Of a stretch of DNA of 15,153 nucleotides, positions 1 to 7,158 are shown piece by piece. The translations under genes were made by a program, and so were the position numbers. Below the pieces are notes generated by a model. The model made no database searches. It worked only from the letters and a program-made list of their open reading frames with translations, and had not been told where the DNA came from. Within the stretch, counting starts at the first letter, position 1; each line of letters begins with the position of its first letter. The stretch comes from an uncultured Opitutales bacterium (GTDB lineage: Bacteria; Verrucomicrobiota; Verrucomicrobiia; Opitutales; Intestinicryptomonadaceae), in contig URAJ01000052.1 in NCBI GenBank assembly GCA_900545715.1, forward strand, positions 1 through 15,153. The letters run 5' to 3'.

Positions 1-1
1 A

Positions 2-2005
2 GCCCCGAAAGAGCCCGCGCGCAAGCCCGCGCCGCTCGTGCCTCCAACAATGTCGAAATCGCCTTCACCCGCGGTGCCGCCGACCATGGGCAAAGCGCCC
101 GCGCCGCTCGTTCCCCCGGTATCGAAGGCGGCTCCTGTCGTTCCGCCGATGCCTGGAAGGGCGCCCGCGCCGCTTGTCCCGCCGCAGAATTCGCATATGC
201 AGCCTCATGCGGCTCAGGAAAAGAAGGAATTTAAAACTATTCAGCTAAAAGCCCCAATCATTGTCCGCGACTTTGCAAAGGCTATGGATTTGAAGCCGTT
301 TAGGCTCATATCCGAGTTGATGGATATGGGGATTTTCGCTTCGATGAACCAGTCGATAGAAGATCCAACCGCAATTGTAATAGCAAAAAAGCACGGATTT
401 AATCTCGATATAAGGCATAGGGGCGAACAGCAGCAGCCCAAGAAAAAAGAGGCCGTAAAAAGGCCTGAGGACGACATTAAAAATTACGTTCCGCGCCCGC
501 CGATTGTCTGCATACTCGGGCACGTCGACCACGGAAAGACCACGCTTCTGGACACTATCCGCAACACCAATGTCGTCGCGGGCGAGGCAGGCGGCATCAC
601 ACAGCATACGGCCGCATACCAAGTCACTTGCAACGGCAAGAAGATAACTTTCCTCGATACTCCCGGCCACGCGGCGTTCTCAAAGATGAGGGAGAGGGGC
701 GCGAATGTCACCGACATCGCGATTCTCGTAGTCGCCGCAGACGACGGCTTTATGCCCCAGACGGACGAGGCGCTCAGTTTCGCCCAAAAAGCCGGCGTTC
801 CGATAGTGGTTGCCATAAATAAAATGGACGCCAAGGGCGCGAATATCGACCGCGTAAAGCAGCAAATGCAAAAACGCGGAATCACCTCCGAAGACTGGGG
901 CGGCGAAGTGCTTTGCACGCCAATTTCAGCCCTAAAAGGCGAAAATATCGACAAACTTCTGGAGCTCGTGCTATTGCAGGCTGAAATCATGGAGCTCAAG
1001 GCAAATCCGAAAGCGCCCGCCGAGGGCGTGATAATAGAAAGCCAGCTCGAGCAGGGCAGGGGCGCCACCTCTACTGTGATAGTCCGCCAGGGCACTCTCA
1101 AAACCGGCGATGTAATCGTAAGCGGGGAGCACTGGTGCAAGGTAAGGGCTCTCATAGACGACAAAGGCGGACGCATGAAAGAGGCAACTCCTTCTACGCC
1201 CGCGCTCGTCATGGGCTGGACAGGCGCGCCGGAAGCGGGCGATTCATTTGAAAAAGTTGACAACGATAGAGAGGCAAAGCGCATCACCGAAGAGGCAATT
1301 CGCAGCCGCAAAATGCAGGCCGCCGCGGAATCAGAGCCGCACGCGGCAAGCATAGAGGAGCTGATGGCCGCAATCGAAAACAAGGACCACAAAGTTTACA
1401 AGTGCATTGTAAAAAGCGACGTGTCCGGAACTGTCGAGGCTCTCGTAGCTTGCCTGAAAGATATCAAAAGCGACAAGGTAGGCCTCGAAGTTATTGCCGA
1501 GTCTGTCGGCCAGATAACCAAGAACGACGTTGACTTGGCCGCCACGGCGGGGGCGTCGATTGTAGCCTTCAACGTCAAGCAGGAAAACGGCGTTGCGGGG
1601 CTTGCGAAACATAAAGGCGTTGAGATAGTCTCGCACAACATTATTTACGAGCTTATAAATACCGTAAAAGAGGCGATGAAAAACCTCCTCGACCCGGAAT
1701 TGCGCGAAAACAAACTCGGAGCGGCCGAAGTCCGCCAGCTGTTCAACATATCGAAGGGCGGCAAAGTTGCGGGCTGCATGGTGACGGAAGGAATCGTCAA
1801 AAACGGAAAGTTTGCGCGGGTATTCCGCAAGGGCAGGGAAATTTCCTCGAGGGGAAAAATATCGGAAATCAAGCGCTTCAAGGACGATGTCGCGGAAGTC
1901 CGCGCCGGCTACGAATGCGGTATTACGCTCAACAACTTCTCCGATTTTGAGCCGGGCGATATTATCGAATGTTTCGAGATACTCGAGATACGCCCCGAAT
2001 TGTAA
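2..2005 (+). CDS. infB: Translation initiation factor IF-2 (5' partial)
   Basis: IF-2 is the GTPase that places initiator tRNA on the 30S subunit and promotes 50S joining. The reading frame is open from base 2, so the true start lies upstream; the GTG at 38 reads as an internal Val in a repeat. Visible parts in order: a Pro/Ala-rich linker with about five 11-12-residue repeats (APAPLVPP type, to about nt 200); an IF2 N-domain-like segment (about nt 240-420); the G domain with G1 GHVDHGKT (518-541), G3 DTPGH (656-670), G4 NKMD (818-829) and G5 SALKG (926-940); then domains II, III and C-terminal IF2 domains ending ILEIRPEL. All GTPase motifs are intact. It heads the cluster infB-rbfA-nrnA-truB-ribF, a gene order widely seen in bacteria. 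Identity is essentially certain; only the N-terminus is missing. Confidence 0.97.
   Translation, partial: APKEPARKPAPLVPPTMSKSPSPAVPPTMGKAPAPLVPPVSKAAPVVPPMPGRAPAPLVPPQNSHMQPHAAQEKKEFKTIQLKAPIIVRDFAKAMDLKPFRLISELMDMGIFASMNQSIEDPTAIVIAKKHGFNLDIRHRGEQQQPKKKEAVKRPEDDIKNYVPRPPIVCILGHVDHGKTTLLDTIRNTNVVAGEAGGITQHTAAYQVTCNGKKITFLDTPGHAAFSKMRERGANVTDIAILVVAADDGFMPQTDEALSFAQKAGVPIVVAINKMDAKGANIDRVKQQMQKRGITSEDWGGEVLCTPISALKGENIDKLLELVLLQAEIMELKANPKAPAEGVIIESQLEQGRGATSTVIVRQGTLKTGDVIVSGEHWCKVRALIDDKGGRMKEATPSTPALVMGWTGAPEAGDSFEKVDNDREAKRITEEAIRSRKMQAAAESEPHAASIEELMAAIENKDHKVYKCIVKSDVSGTVEALVACLKDIKSDKVGLEVIAESVGQITKNDVDLAATAGASIVAFNVKQENGVAGLAKHKGVEIVSHNIIYELINTVKEAMKNLLDPELRENKLGAAEVRQLFNISKGGKVAGCMVTEGIVKNGKFARVFRKGREISSRGKISEIKRFKDDVAEVRAGYECGITLNNFSDFEPGDIIECFEILEIRPEL
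26..205 (+). repeat. In-frame Pro/Ala repeat encoding the IF2 linker
   Basis: About five tandem 33-36-bp units encode the pattern [KR]-x-P-A-P-L-V-P-P-x-x-x. Near-identical cores occur at about 26-43, 101-117 and 164-181 (cccgcgccgct followed by a Val codon and two Pro codons), with more diverged units between them. The array may extend upstream, outside the window. Such linkers are commonly length-variable between strains. Confidence 0.85.
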
Positions 2006-2017
2006 TACATCGGCGGT

Positions 2018-2033
2018 ATTCCAAGTTTGGAAT
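2018..2033. repeat. Perfect 16-bp palindrome between infB and rbfA
   Basis: ATTCCAA-GT-TTGGAAT lies 12 bases after the infB stop and 22 bases before the rbfA ATG. As RNA it could form a 6-bp stem with a 4-base loop. It has no U-tract, so it is not an ordinary terminator. It could be an operator, an RNA processing hairpin, or chance. Confidence 0.4.
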
Positions 2034-2055
2034 CAAAACTTTATAAAATCGCAAA

Positions 2056-2445
2056 ATGGGTGAACGCAAAATAAGGGTGGGCGAACTCGTAAAGAGGGAA
2101 ATCAGCCGCATAATCCATGAAAGATGGCGCTCGGAGTCCGTTAAAATAACGCTAACGGAAGCCGACGTATCGCCGGACTTGAAGCGCGCGCGCATATACT
2201 ATTCGGTTCTCGGAGGCAGGGAGGACGCCGCGAAGGCGGCGAAGTTCCTGATGTCAAAACGCGGTGAATTGCGCAGAATGCTCGGCAAAAATGTGGTCTT
2301 AAAGTACACGCCTGAATTGGAGTTCGCATACGACCCTTCCATAGAGCGCGGAATGAAAATACTTTCCCTTATGGACGAAATTGAGGCCGACGAGGCGCGA
2401 AATTCCGAGGAAGCCAACCGCAATGCCAGCGACTCGCTTTCTTAG
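2056..2445 (+). CDS. rbfA: Ribosome-binding factor A
   Basis: RbfA is a small KH-fold protein that binds the 30S subunit and helps mature the 5' end of 16S rRNA. The 129-residue product has the usual N-terminal pattern (RVGELVKREISRII), the central strand-turn-strand (VKITLTEADVSPDLKRARIYYSVLG) and the typical LKYTPELEFAYDPSIERG segment, where family members carry a P-x-L-x-F-x-x-D motif. Length fits the family, with a short acidic/Ser-rich tail. The ATG at 2056 is the only start that keeps the conserved first helix. No Shine-Dalgarno sequence precedes it; the leader is A/T-rich. It lies 50 bp after infB in the same direction, and co-transcription is likely. Confidence 0.95.
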   Translation: MGERKIRVGELVKREISRIIHERWRSESVKITLTEADVSPDLKRARIYYSVLGGREDAAKAAKFLMSKRGELRRMLGKNVVLKYTPELEFAYDPSIERGMKILSLMDEIEADEARNSEEANRNASDSLS

Positions 2446-2479
2446 GCGGGCGCTTATTTTAAATACGCATACGTTTTTT

Positions 2480-3487
2480 ATGAAAAAATTTTTCCCACAT
2501 TTAGAAAAAAATTTTTCCGAGCTTTTGGAGGCCTGCCGCGGGCGGAATATAGCGGTTGTCGGGCATATGCGCCCGGACGGAGACTGTGTGGGCTCGCAAT
2601 TTGCGCTTGCCGACATATTGGCGTCGGCGGGGGCAAAGAAAACCGTGTGCCTAAACCAAAACGGCTTGCCGCGCCTGTACGAAAATTTTGCCTACGGGCG
2701 GGAATTTTTAAGCGCCGAAGACTTCGACGACCCTTCGTTTGATATTGTCACAGTCGATTGCGCCGACTACGCCCGCACGAATTTAAAGTTGCGCGAAAGG
2801 TACCCGTCGCCCCTCGGGTGCATCGACCACCATGTGACAAACAACACTGTTGCCAAAATAAATGCGATCGACCCTTCGGCGAGCGCAACGGCTGAAATTA
2901 TCGCGGGCATGGCTTTCGACGCAGGCATAAAGATTTCCCCGGATACGGCGAACCGCCTGTATATGTCGATTGCAACGGATACGCGGCAGTTTACGACTTC
3001 ATCGACGCGCGCTCTCACATTTGAAATAGCGGCGAGGCTCGTTGAAAGCGGAGCGGACTCTGCGCGGGTGGCTATGGAGCTCTACCAGAGGGAGACAATC
3101 GGAAAGCTAAGGCTCCTTTGCAGATTTCTCGACACGCTAAAATTGTACGAAAACGGGCGGATATGCGTGGGGGTGTTGGAGGACGGAGTTTTTGCGCAAA
3201 CCGGTTCCGAGAAAGCCGACAGCGACGGGCTTGTCGATTACGCCCGCTCGATAGACGGTGTGCAAATAGCACTGCTTTTGGAGCAGATGCCCAACGGCGT
3301 AAAGGGAAGCCTGCGCGCCAAGACGCCAGATTTGAGGGTAAACGAGATTGCCGAAAGCTTCGGCGGCGGCGGGCACTTTGCCGCGGCAGGTTTCACGGCC
3401 GAGGGCAGAACCATTGCAGACTTCTACGAACAGATACTTTCGACTGTAAAAAAACATCTCCAAAAATTTGACTCCATCAAATCATAG
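2480..3487 (+). CDS. nrnA: DHH/DHHA1 phosphoesterase, NrnA-like (nanoRNase / pAp phosphatase)
   Basis: This is a 335-residue DHH-superfamily phosphoesterase. Family members cut 2-5-nt RNAs and/or dephosphorylate pAp using Mn2+. Metal-site motifs are complete: GHMRPDGD (28-35), VDCAD with D93, the DHH triad at 116-118, TDTRQF with D167, and a C-terminal DHHA1 motif GGGGH (295-299) followed by AAAG. The frame is open back to 2381 inside rbfA, but homology begins at the ATG at 2480 (MKKFFPHLEKNF), so that start is preferred. It leaves a 34-bp gap after rbfA, with no Shine-Dalgarno sequence. A bifunctional oligoribonuclease is often placed between rbfA and truB, which supports the call. Substrate preference cannot be read from sequence. 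Confidence 0.92.
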   Translation: MKKFFPHLEKNFSELLEACRGRNIAVVGHMRPDGDCVGSQFALADILASAGAKKTVCLNQNGLPRLYENFAYGREFLSAEDFDDPSFDIVTVDCADYARTNLKLRERYPSPLGCIDHHVTNNTVAKINAIDPSASATAEIIAGMAFDAGIKISPDTANRLYMSIATDTRQFTTSSTRALTFEIAARLVESGADSARVAMELYQRETIGKLRLLCRFLDTLKLYENGRICVGVLEDGVFAQTGSEKADSDGLVDYARSIDGVQIALLLEQMPNGVKGSLRAKTPDLRVNEIAESFGGGGHFAAAGFTAEGRTIADFYEQILSTVKKHLQKFDSIKS

Positions 3488-3544
3488 CGTTTGTATCCAT
3501 CGTTTGTACGCCGTTAAAAAAAAAGACTTCCGAGATTAACAAAG

Positions 3545-4276
3545 ATGCAAAAACAGCAATTTCCAGATTACGAAGGCATACTTCTAATAGATAAAGACGC
3601 GGGCTGCACCTCGCACGATGTGGTGGATAAAGTGCGCCGAATCCTAAAAATGCGCTCGATAGGGCATGCGGGAACGCTCGACCCAAATGCGACGGGGCTG
3701 TTGATATTGCTTGTCGGCAAGGCCACAAAGGCGTCGCAGTATTTGATGAGCCTCGATAAGACCTACGAGGGCGAATTTGAGCTTGGGGTAGAAACCGATT
3801 CGCACGACGCCGACGGAACTGAAATTGCGAGAATGCCTGTCCCGGCAGGGCTTACGGCGGAAACTCTAAAAGAGCAGATGGCAAAATTTTTGGGCGACCA
3901 ATACCAGACTCCCCCCATGTTTTCCGCAAAGAAAGTAGGGGGAGTGCCGCTGTATAAGCTCGCGCGGCAGGGCCAGGAAGTGGCGAGGGAGCCGAGGTTC
4001 ATACGCGTGTCAAAATTCGACTTGCTTTCATGGGAAAATCCGAAAGCCAAGTTTATTCTTTCCTGCACGAAGGGAACATACGTCCGCACGCTCTGCCACG
4101 ATCTCGGCAAGCGCATCGGCTGCGGGGCGCGCATGACTGCGCTGAGGAGAATTTCGAGCGACAAGTTTAACGTTGCTGAGGCTGTGACGCTCGACGAACT
4201 CTCGCAAATGAGCCCGAGTACCATAAAAAAAATACTAATACCCGTCCGCTCCGCAGTGCCGAGTTTGGCCTTTTAA
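3545..4276 (+). CDS. truB: tRNA pseudouridine(55) synthase TruB
   Basis: TruB isomerises U55 in the T-loop of tRNAs to pseudouridine. The 243-residue protein has the N-terminal [17 protein letters not shown] segment, the signature [14 protein letters not shown] with catalytic Asp46, the [20 protein letters not shown] motif, the [14 protein letters not shown] substrate-binding segment, and [15 protein letters not shown]. It stops soon after the catalytic domain, with no C-terminal PUA domain; E. coli TruB is about 314 residues. Short versions are normal in several phyla. The ATG at 3545 gives the expected N-terminus. The preceding 57 bp hold a run of nine A residues but no clear Shine-Dalgarno. 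The stop is 2 bp before ribF, indicating tight coupling. Confidence 0.95.
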   Translation: MQKQQFPDYEGILLIDKDAGCTSHDVVDKVRRILKMRSIGHAGTLDPNATGLLILLVGKATKASQYLMSLDKTYEGEFELGVETDSHDADGTEIARMPVPAGLTAETLKEQMAKFLGDQYQTPPMFSAKKVGGVPLYKLARQGQEVAREPRFIRVSKFDLLSWENPKAKFILSCTKGTYVRTLCHDLGKRIGCGARMTALRRISSDKFNVAEAVTLDELSQMSPSTIKKILIPVRSAVPSLAF

Positions 4277-4278
4277 AA

Positions 4279-5214
4279 ATGCCGGAAGTGCTGCAATTAG
4301 ACGAAATGAAGAGCTACGGCGCCCCGTGCGTCTTGGCTATCGGCATATTCGACGGCCTGCACAAGGGGCACCGCAGGGTTTTGGAATGCGCGCTAAACAT
4401 GGCAAAATCCGAGAATGCGAAGGCGGGTGTATTGACGTTCGATCCGCATCCGTCGCGCGTAATCCCGATGGGGCGCTCGGCGGTTGAAATAATATACCCT
4501 TCCGATTTAAGGGCATCCCGCTTTATCGAGGCGAAAGTTGACGCCGTTTTTTTCAAAAAGTTCGACAAAAAATTTGCGTCGCTCTCGCCGGACGAATTTG
4601 CCGGCTACCTTTCCGAAAAATTTCCAAATCTCCGCGGAATCGTGACGGGAAGCAATTTCTTGTTTGGCAAAAACGCAGCCGGCAATTCCGAGGTTCTCGA
4701 AAAAATTTGCGCTTGCCGCGGCTGGAAATACAAAGCTGTTGACGGCATGATGAGCGGCGGAGAGCGCATAAGCTCCACGCGCCTTAGAGAATGCCTTTCA
4801 AAGGGCGATATGGGCGAATACGCGAGGCTTGCCGGCGAAAACTACGCCGCAGAGGGAATCGTGAGAAGCGGAAGACACCTCGGCAGAAAGCTCGGTTTTG
4901 CGACACTTAATTTGCCGTGGGAGCCCCAATGCAAGCCGCCGTACGGCGTTTATGCGGTGCGGCTCGAAAGAAAAGGCGCAGTTTACAATGGCGTTGCCAA
5001 CTACGGGCTCGCCCCGTCGGTCGGGGATTCATCAAAGCCGATTTTAGAGGTTCACCTTTTTGATACGCCTAATTTTGGCGCGCGCTCAAAGATTAAAGTT
5101 GAATTTTTTAAATTCATAAGAGCCGAAAAAAAATTCCCGAATTTGGACTCTTTAAAAGCCCAGATAGCTATTGACTGCAAAAAGGCGGAAGAATTTTTTA
5201 GGCGGCGGGATTAG
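4279..5214 (+). CDS. ribF: Bifunctional riboflavin kinase / FAD synthetase
   Basis: RibF makes FMN from riboflavin (kinase domain) and FAD from FMN (adenylyltransferase domain). The 311-residue product has the nucleotidyltransferase half first: GIFDGLHKGH with the HxGH motif at 28-31, and ISSTRLRE at 164-171. The kinase half follows: GRHLGRKLGFATLNL (198-212), PYGVYAV (221-227), GVANYGLAPSV and LEVHLFD with the likely catalytic Glu257. The usual PTAN motif reads A208-T209-L210-N211; the functional Thr and Asn are kept. The ATG lies 2 bp after the truB stop, so translation is probably coupled, and there is no room for a normal Shine-Dalgarno. It appears to be the last gene of the infB operon. 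No hairpin terminator follows, only a T-rich stretch. Confidence 0.95.
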   Translation: MPEVLQLDEMKSYGAPCVLAIGIFDGLHKGHRRVLECALNMAKSENAKAGVLTFDPHPSRVIPMGRSAVEIIYPSDLRASRFIEAKVDAVFFKKFDKKFASLSPDEFAGYLSEKFPNLRGIVTGSNFLFGKNAAGNSEVLEKICACRGWKYKAVDGMMSGGERISSTRLRECLSKGDMGEYARLAGENYAAEGIVRSGRHLGRKLGFATLNLPWEPQCKPPYGVYAVRLERKGAVYNGVANYGLAPSVGDSSKPILEVHLFDTPNFGARSKIKVEFFKFIRAEKKFPNLDSLKAQIAIDCKKAEEFFRRRD

Positions 5215-5263
5215 TATTTTTTTTATCCGGCTTTTGCCATTTCTTTTTATAACTCTTGTTATT

Positions 5264-5292
5264 TTGTTGTATTTTTTTTTGTTTCATATACT
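5264..5292 (+). promoter_or_regulatory. Putative sigma-70 promoter of the 401-aa secreted protein
   Basis: TTGTTG (5264-5269), a 17-bp spacer, then TATACT (5287-5292; 5 of 6 to consensus). Transcription would start near 5299, only a few bases before the ATG at 5302, giving a nearly leaderless mRNA. The region is very T-rich, so chance matches are possible. Confidence 0.45.
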
Positions 5293-5301
5293 TAATAAAA
5301 C

Positions 5302-6507
5302 ATGAAACTTTTGCGTATCTTGTGCGCCGCGCTGTTTTGCGCATGCGTGAACCTGCCGGGGCAAATTGCGGGCTTGCCCGAGCACAACTGCCTTTGCGAA
5401 TCCTTCATCTCTCACAAAGACATAGACCGCCTAAAAAACGATTCCGAATGTATGGGATATTTCGGCGACGTCGGAGCCCCGGGTACGCCAAGCTATGTTG
5501 CGGTATGCACGAGGGGCTCAAAAAACTATTTCATTAAATTCATAGACTTTGACTATGCGGCTAAAAAACTAAGAACCTCGTCGGAAGCGTCGGTATCGCA
5601 AAAAACCGCCGAAGAATTGCTGGACTTGCTGAAAGAGGAAATATTCAATCGAAAAATTGTGGGAAGGAGAGGGTTCGACGGAGTTTGCTTAGAGTTCGGA
5701 GTAAGGGTCGGGGATTTCTTTTTGTGCGCGGGCGCGTGGAGTCCTCCGCGCGGTTGCGTTGTTAGGTTTATGGGCGATATTGCGCGGGCTAAATCTGTGG
5801 AAAAAATATCTGAAATTTTAGAAAAAATAAAAGAAATCCGCGCAGATTTAAAACTGACGCTCAAACTCGAAGATGCGAGCGCGGAAGATGTCGCAAACGC
5901 GCTCAGAGGCATATATGCGCGGGGCGTCTGCTTTGAACAGGCCCGCCGAAAAGAGTGCGACAAAATTACCGTCCGCCAAAGGCGCGAGGAACTCTCCAAA
6001 AAAAAGAATCTTTCCGAAAGGGAGCGCATTCTTTTAGCGGAAATAAAAAATTATAAATCCGAGGACGCGGCAATTGGCTGGCGCGAAGAAAGAAGAAATA
6101 TAAATTTCGAGAATATATCGGCGCAAGAATTGATAGGGAGGCTGTCGAAAGAGTACAGCCAGTACGATTTCAAAATAGACGGCGACGGTTGGATTATCAT
6201 ACTACCGAAAGAATCCATGTTGAAGGTCAAAGTGCCCGCAATGGAGCTCTCCGAAAAAACTGTTTCGGAAATAATGTCTTTGCTGCCTAAATCGCTCAAT
6301 GTAGTGTTATATGAAGCTTTGAATATATCTGTAAATAACACCGAAAAAAACTGGTGGTCTTATAAGTTAAAAGTAAGGCATATAAAAACTCCAGAATTGC
6401 CCTTGTGCGAATTCCTGACTTTTCTTTGCAAGTCCGCAGAGAAAAAAATTTCATGGTCGGCGCACGTTTTTAATAACGGAAGTATTGGGGTAATGTTTAG
6501 ATGGTAG
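5302..6507 (+). CDS. Secreted hypothetical protein with STN-like segments
   Basis: I do not recognise a named family. The 401-residue product starts with a short hydrophobic leader (MKLLRILCAALFCACVN), a Sec signal or possibly a weak lipoprotein signal at the Cys pair. Residues about 60-180 form a domain with FDGVCLEFGVRVGDFFLCAGAW. Residues about 165-250 are helical and charged. The C-terminal half contains two segments with the beta-alpha-beta pattern of secretin/TonB short N-terminal (STN) domains: about 266-303 (INFENISAQELIGRLSK, then DFKIDGDGWIIILP) and about 355-399 (LKVRHIKTPELPLCEFLTFL, then a final beta hairpin). A possible third unit lies at 307-345. No secretin or barrel domain follows. 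The gene stands alone between ribF and a convergent symporter, with its own promoter candidate. STN similarity is by eye only; coding status looks firm. Confidence 0.8.
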   Translation: MKLLRILCAALFCACVNLPGQIAGLPEHNCLCESFISHKDIDRLKNDSECMGYFGDVGAPGTPSYVAVCTRGSKNYFIKFIDFDYAAKKLRTSSEASVSQKTAEELLDLLKEEIFNRKIVGRRGFDGVCLEFGVRVGDFFLCAGAWSPPRGCVVRFMGDIARAKSVEKISEILEKIKEIRADLKLTLKLEDASAEDVANALRGIYARGVCFEQARRKECDKITVRQRREELSKKKNLSERERILLAEIKNYKSEDAAIGWREERRNINFENISAQELIGRLSKEYSQYDFKIDGDGWIIILPKESMLKVKVPAMELSEKTVSEIMSLLPKSLNVVLYEALNISVNNTEKNWWSYKLKVRHIKTPELPLCEFLTFLCKSAEKKISWSAHVFNNGSIGVMFRW

Positions 6508-6572
6508 TATTTTTATAGCCTCTATTCTGTGCTTGCGCGTTGGCTTTATTTTAATTTTTGGGCGCGGTTTAA

Positions 6573-6600
6573 AATCTGCCGCGTAAAAAATCTGCCGCGC
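6573..6600 (+). repeat. Direct repeat AATCTGCCGCG (two adjacent copies)
   Basis: AATCTGCCGCGTAA at 6573-6586 is followed 16 bp on by AATCTGCCGCGC at 6589-6600. A third copy, identical to the first over 14 bp, lies at 7022-7035 near the far end of the same intergenic gap. Confidence 0.6.
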
Positions 6601-6685
6601 TAAAATTTTCCTTTTTGCGCTCTCCGTTAAGAGTGTTTGGGAAAACTTATTTCTCGCTCGGCAACTCCCTCTCAAGCGCATGGAC

Positions 6686-6706
6686 GATAAAAAATATTTT
6701 TTTATC
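6686..6706. terminator. A/T palindrome, possible weak terminator
   Basis: A perfect 9-bp inverted repeat (GATAAAAAA and its complement) with a 3-base centre, followed on the plus strand by a T7 run at 6714-6720. Its stem is nearly all A/T, so it would be weak. It is the only terminator-like element downstream of the secreted-protein gene and lies about 180 bp past the stop. Confidence 0.25.
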
Positions 6707-6995
6707 TCGGCGATTTTTTTAATATCAAAATATTCTGCACAAACTGCCGGCTGGGCGTTAAAATATATACGCGCTTCACGCCGCTTTTGTCTGAGTTTTT
6801 TGCCGCCGTACATTGATTAACCGAATGTCGGGCATTTTTTTTCGATTTTGCAATATATCTTGCTCCTTTTTTTATTCTGAAATTCAAAAGCCTCTATACT
6901 CGCCTTAAAAAGCGGTCGGAAGAAATTTAAAAAAGATTTCGCCATGCGCGCAACGGCGGTGGCTACTACCAAGTAGGTTAAATCATATTCCGGGT

Positions 6996-7050
6996 TTCCA
7001 GAGATTATTCGACGAAGATTTAATCTGCCGCGTAATTGTATAATCTGGAA
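6996..7050. repeat. Inverted repeat, possible RNA stem
   Basis: TTCCAGAGATTA at 6996-7007 pairs with TAATCTGGAA at 7041-7050 over 10 bp with a 2-base bulge. The 33-base loop contains the small palindrome TTCGACGAA and one copy of the AATCTGCCGCGTAA repeat. It lies just upstream (plus-strand sense) of the symporter terminator. Confidence 0.4.
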
Positions 7051-7069
7051 CACCACAGTGGCTTGGCGC

Positions 7070-7096
7070 AAAAAAAGGGCGGCTTTCGCCGCCCTT
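7070..7096 (-). terminator. Intrinsic terminator of the symporter gene
   Basis: Perfect 9-bp stem AAGGGCGGC / GCCGCCCTT (7075-7083 and 7088-7096) with loop TTTC. On the minus strand it is followed by seven T residues (A-run 7070-7076 on the plus strand). It lies about 60 bp beyond the minus-strand stop at 7159. Sequence on the other side (TTAATTTT) may let it also act weakly on plus-strand transcripts. Confidence 0.85.
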
Positions 7097-7158
7097 AATT
7101 TTCGCCCTGAATGTGCCCAAACGAAGTTAAGCCTTCGCTAGCGCTCCAAAAGCTTTTT

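Larger units (their letters stand above)
6508..7069. other. Non-coding T-rich gap between convergent genes
   Basis: No convincing gene was found in about 560 bp. It contains a direct repeat with core AATCTGCCGCG at 6573 and 6589, and AATCTGCCGCGTAA again at 7022-7035; a 21-bp A/T palindrome at 6686-6706; and an inverted repeat at 6996-7007/7041-7050. No tRNA, tmRNA, SRP RNA or RNase P signature was recognised. It may hold an unknown small RNA or be decayed sequence. Confidence 0.5.

Noticed and set aside
484..1392. 302-residue minus-strand ORF
   Set aside because: Antisense shadow of the IF-2 G domain and following domains.
2381..2479. Upstream extension of the DHH protein into rbfA
   Set aside because: The extra 33 residues are unlike the family, and an ATG at 2480 begins exactly where homology starts.
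3488..3508. Direct repeat CGTTTGTA (two copies, 13 bp apart) before truB
   Set aside because: Too short and isolated to support a function.
6451..6813. 120-residue minus-strand ORF
   Set aside because: Overlaps the end of the secreted-protein gene antisense, very Lys/Arg-rich composition from T-rich plus strand, no start signal.
6508..7069. tRNA or other housekeeping RNA gene
   Set aside because: No T-loop consensus with matching acceptor stem and no conserved tmRNA, SRP or RNase P core was seen.
6817..7071. 84-residue minus-strand ORF in the convergent gap
   Set aside because: It starts at TTG directly next to the symporter terminator, has no ribosome site and no recognisable domain.
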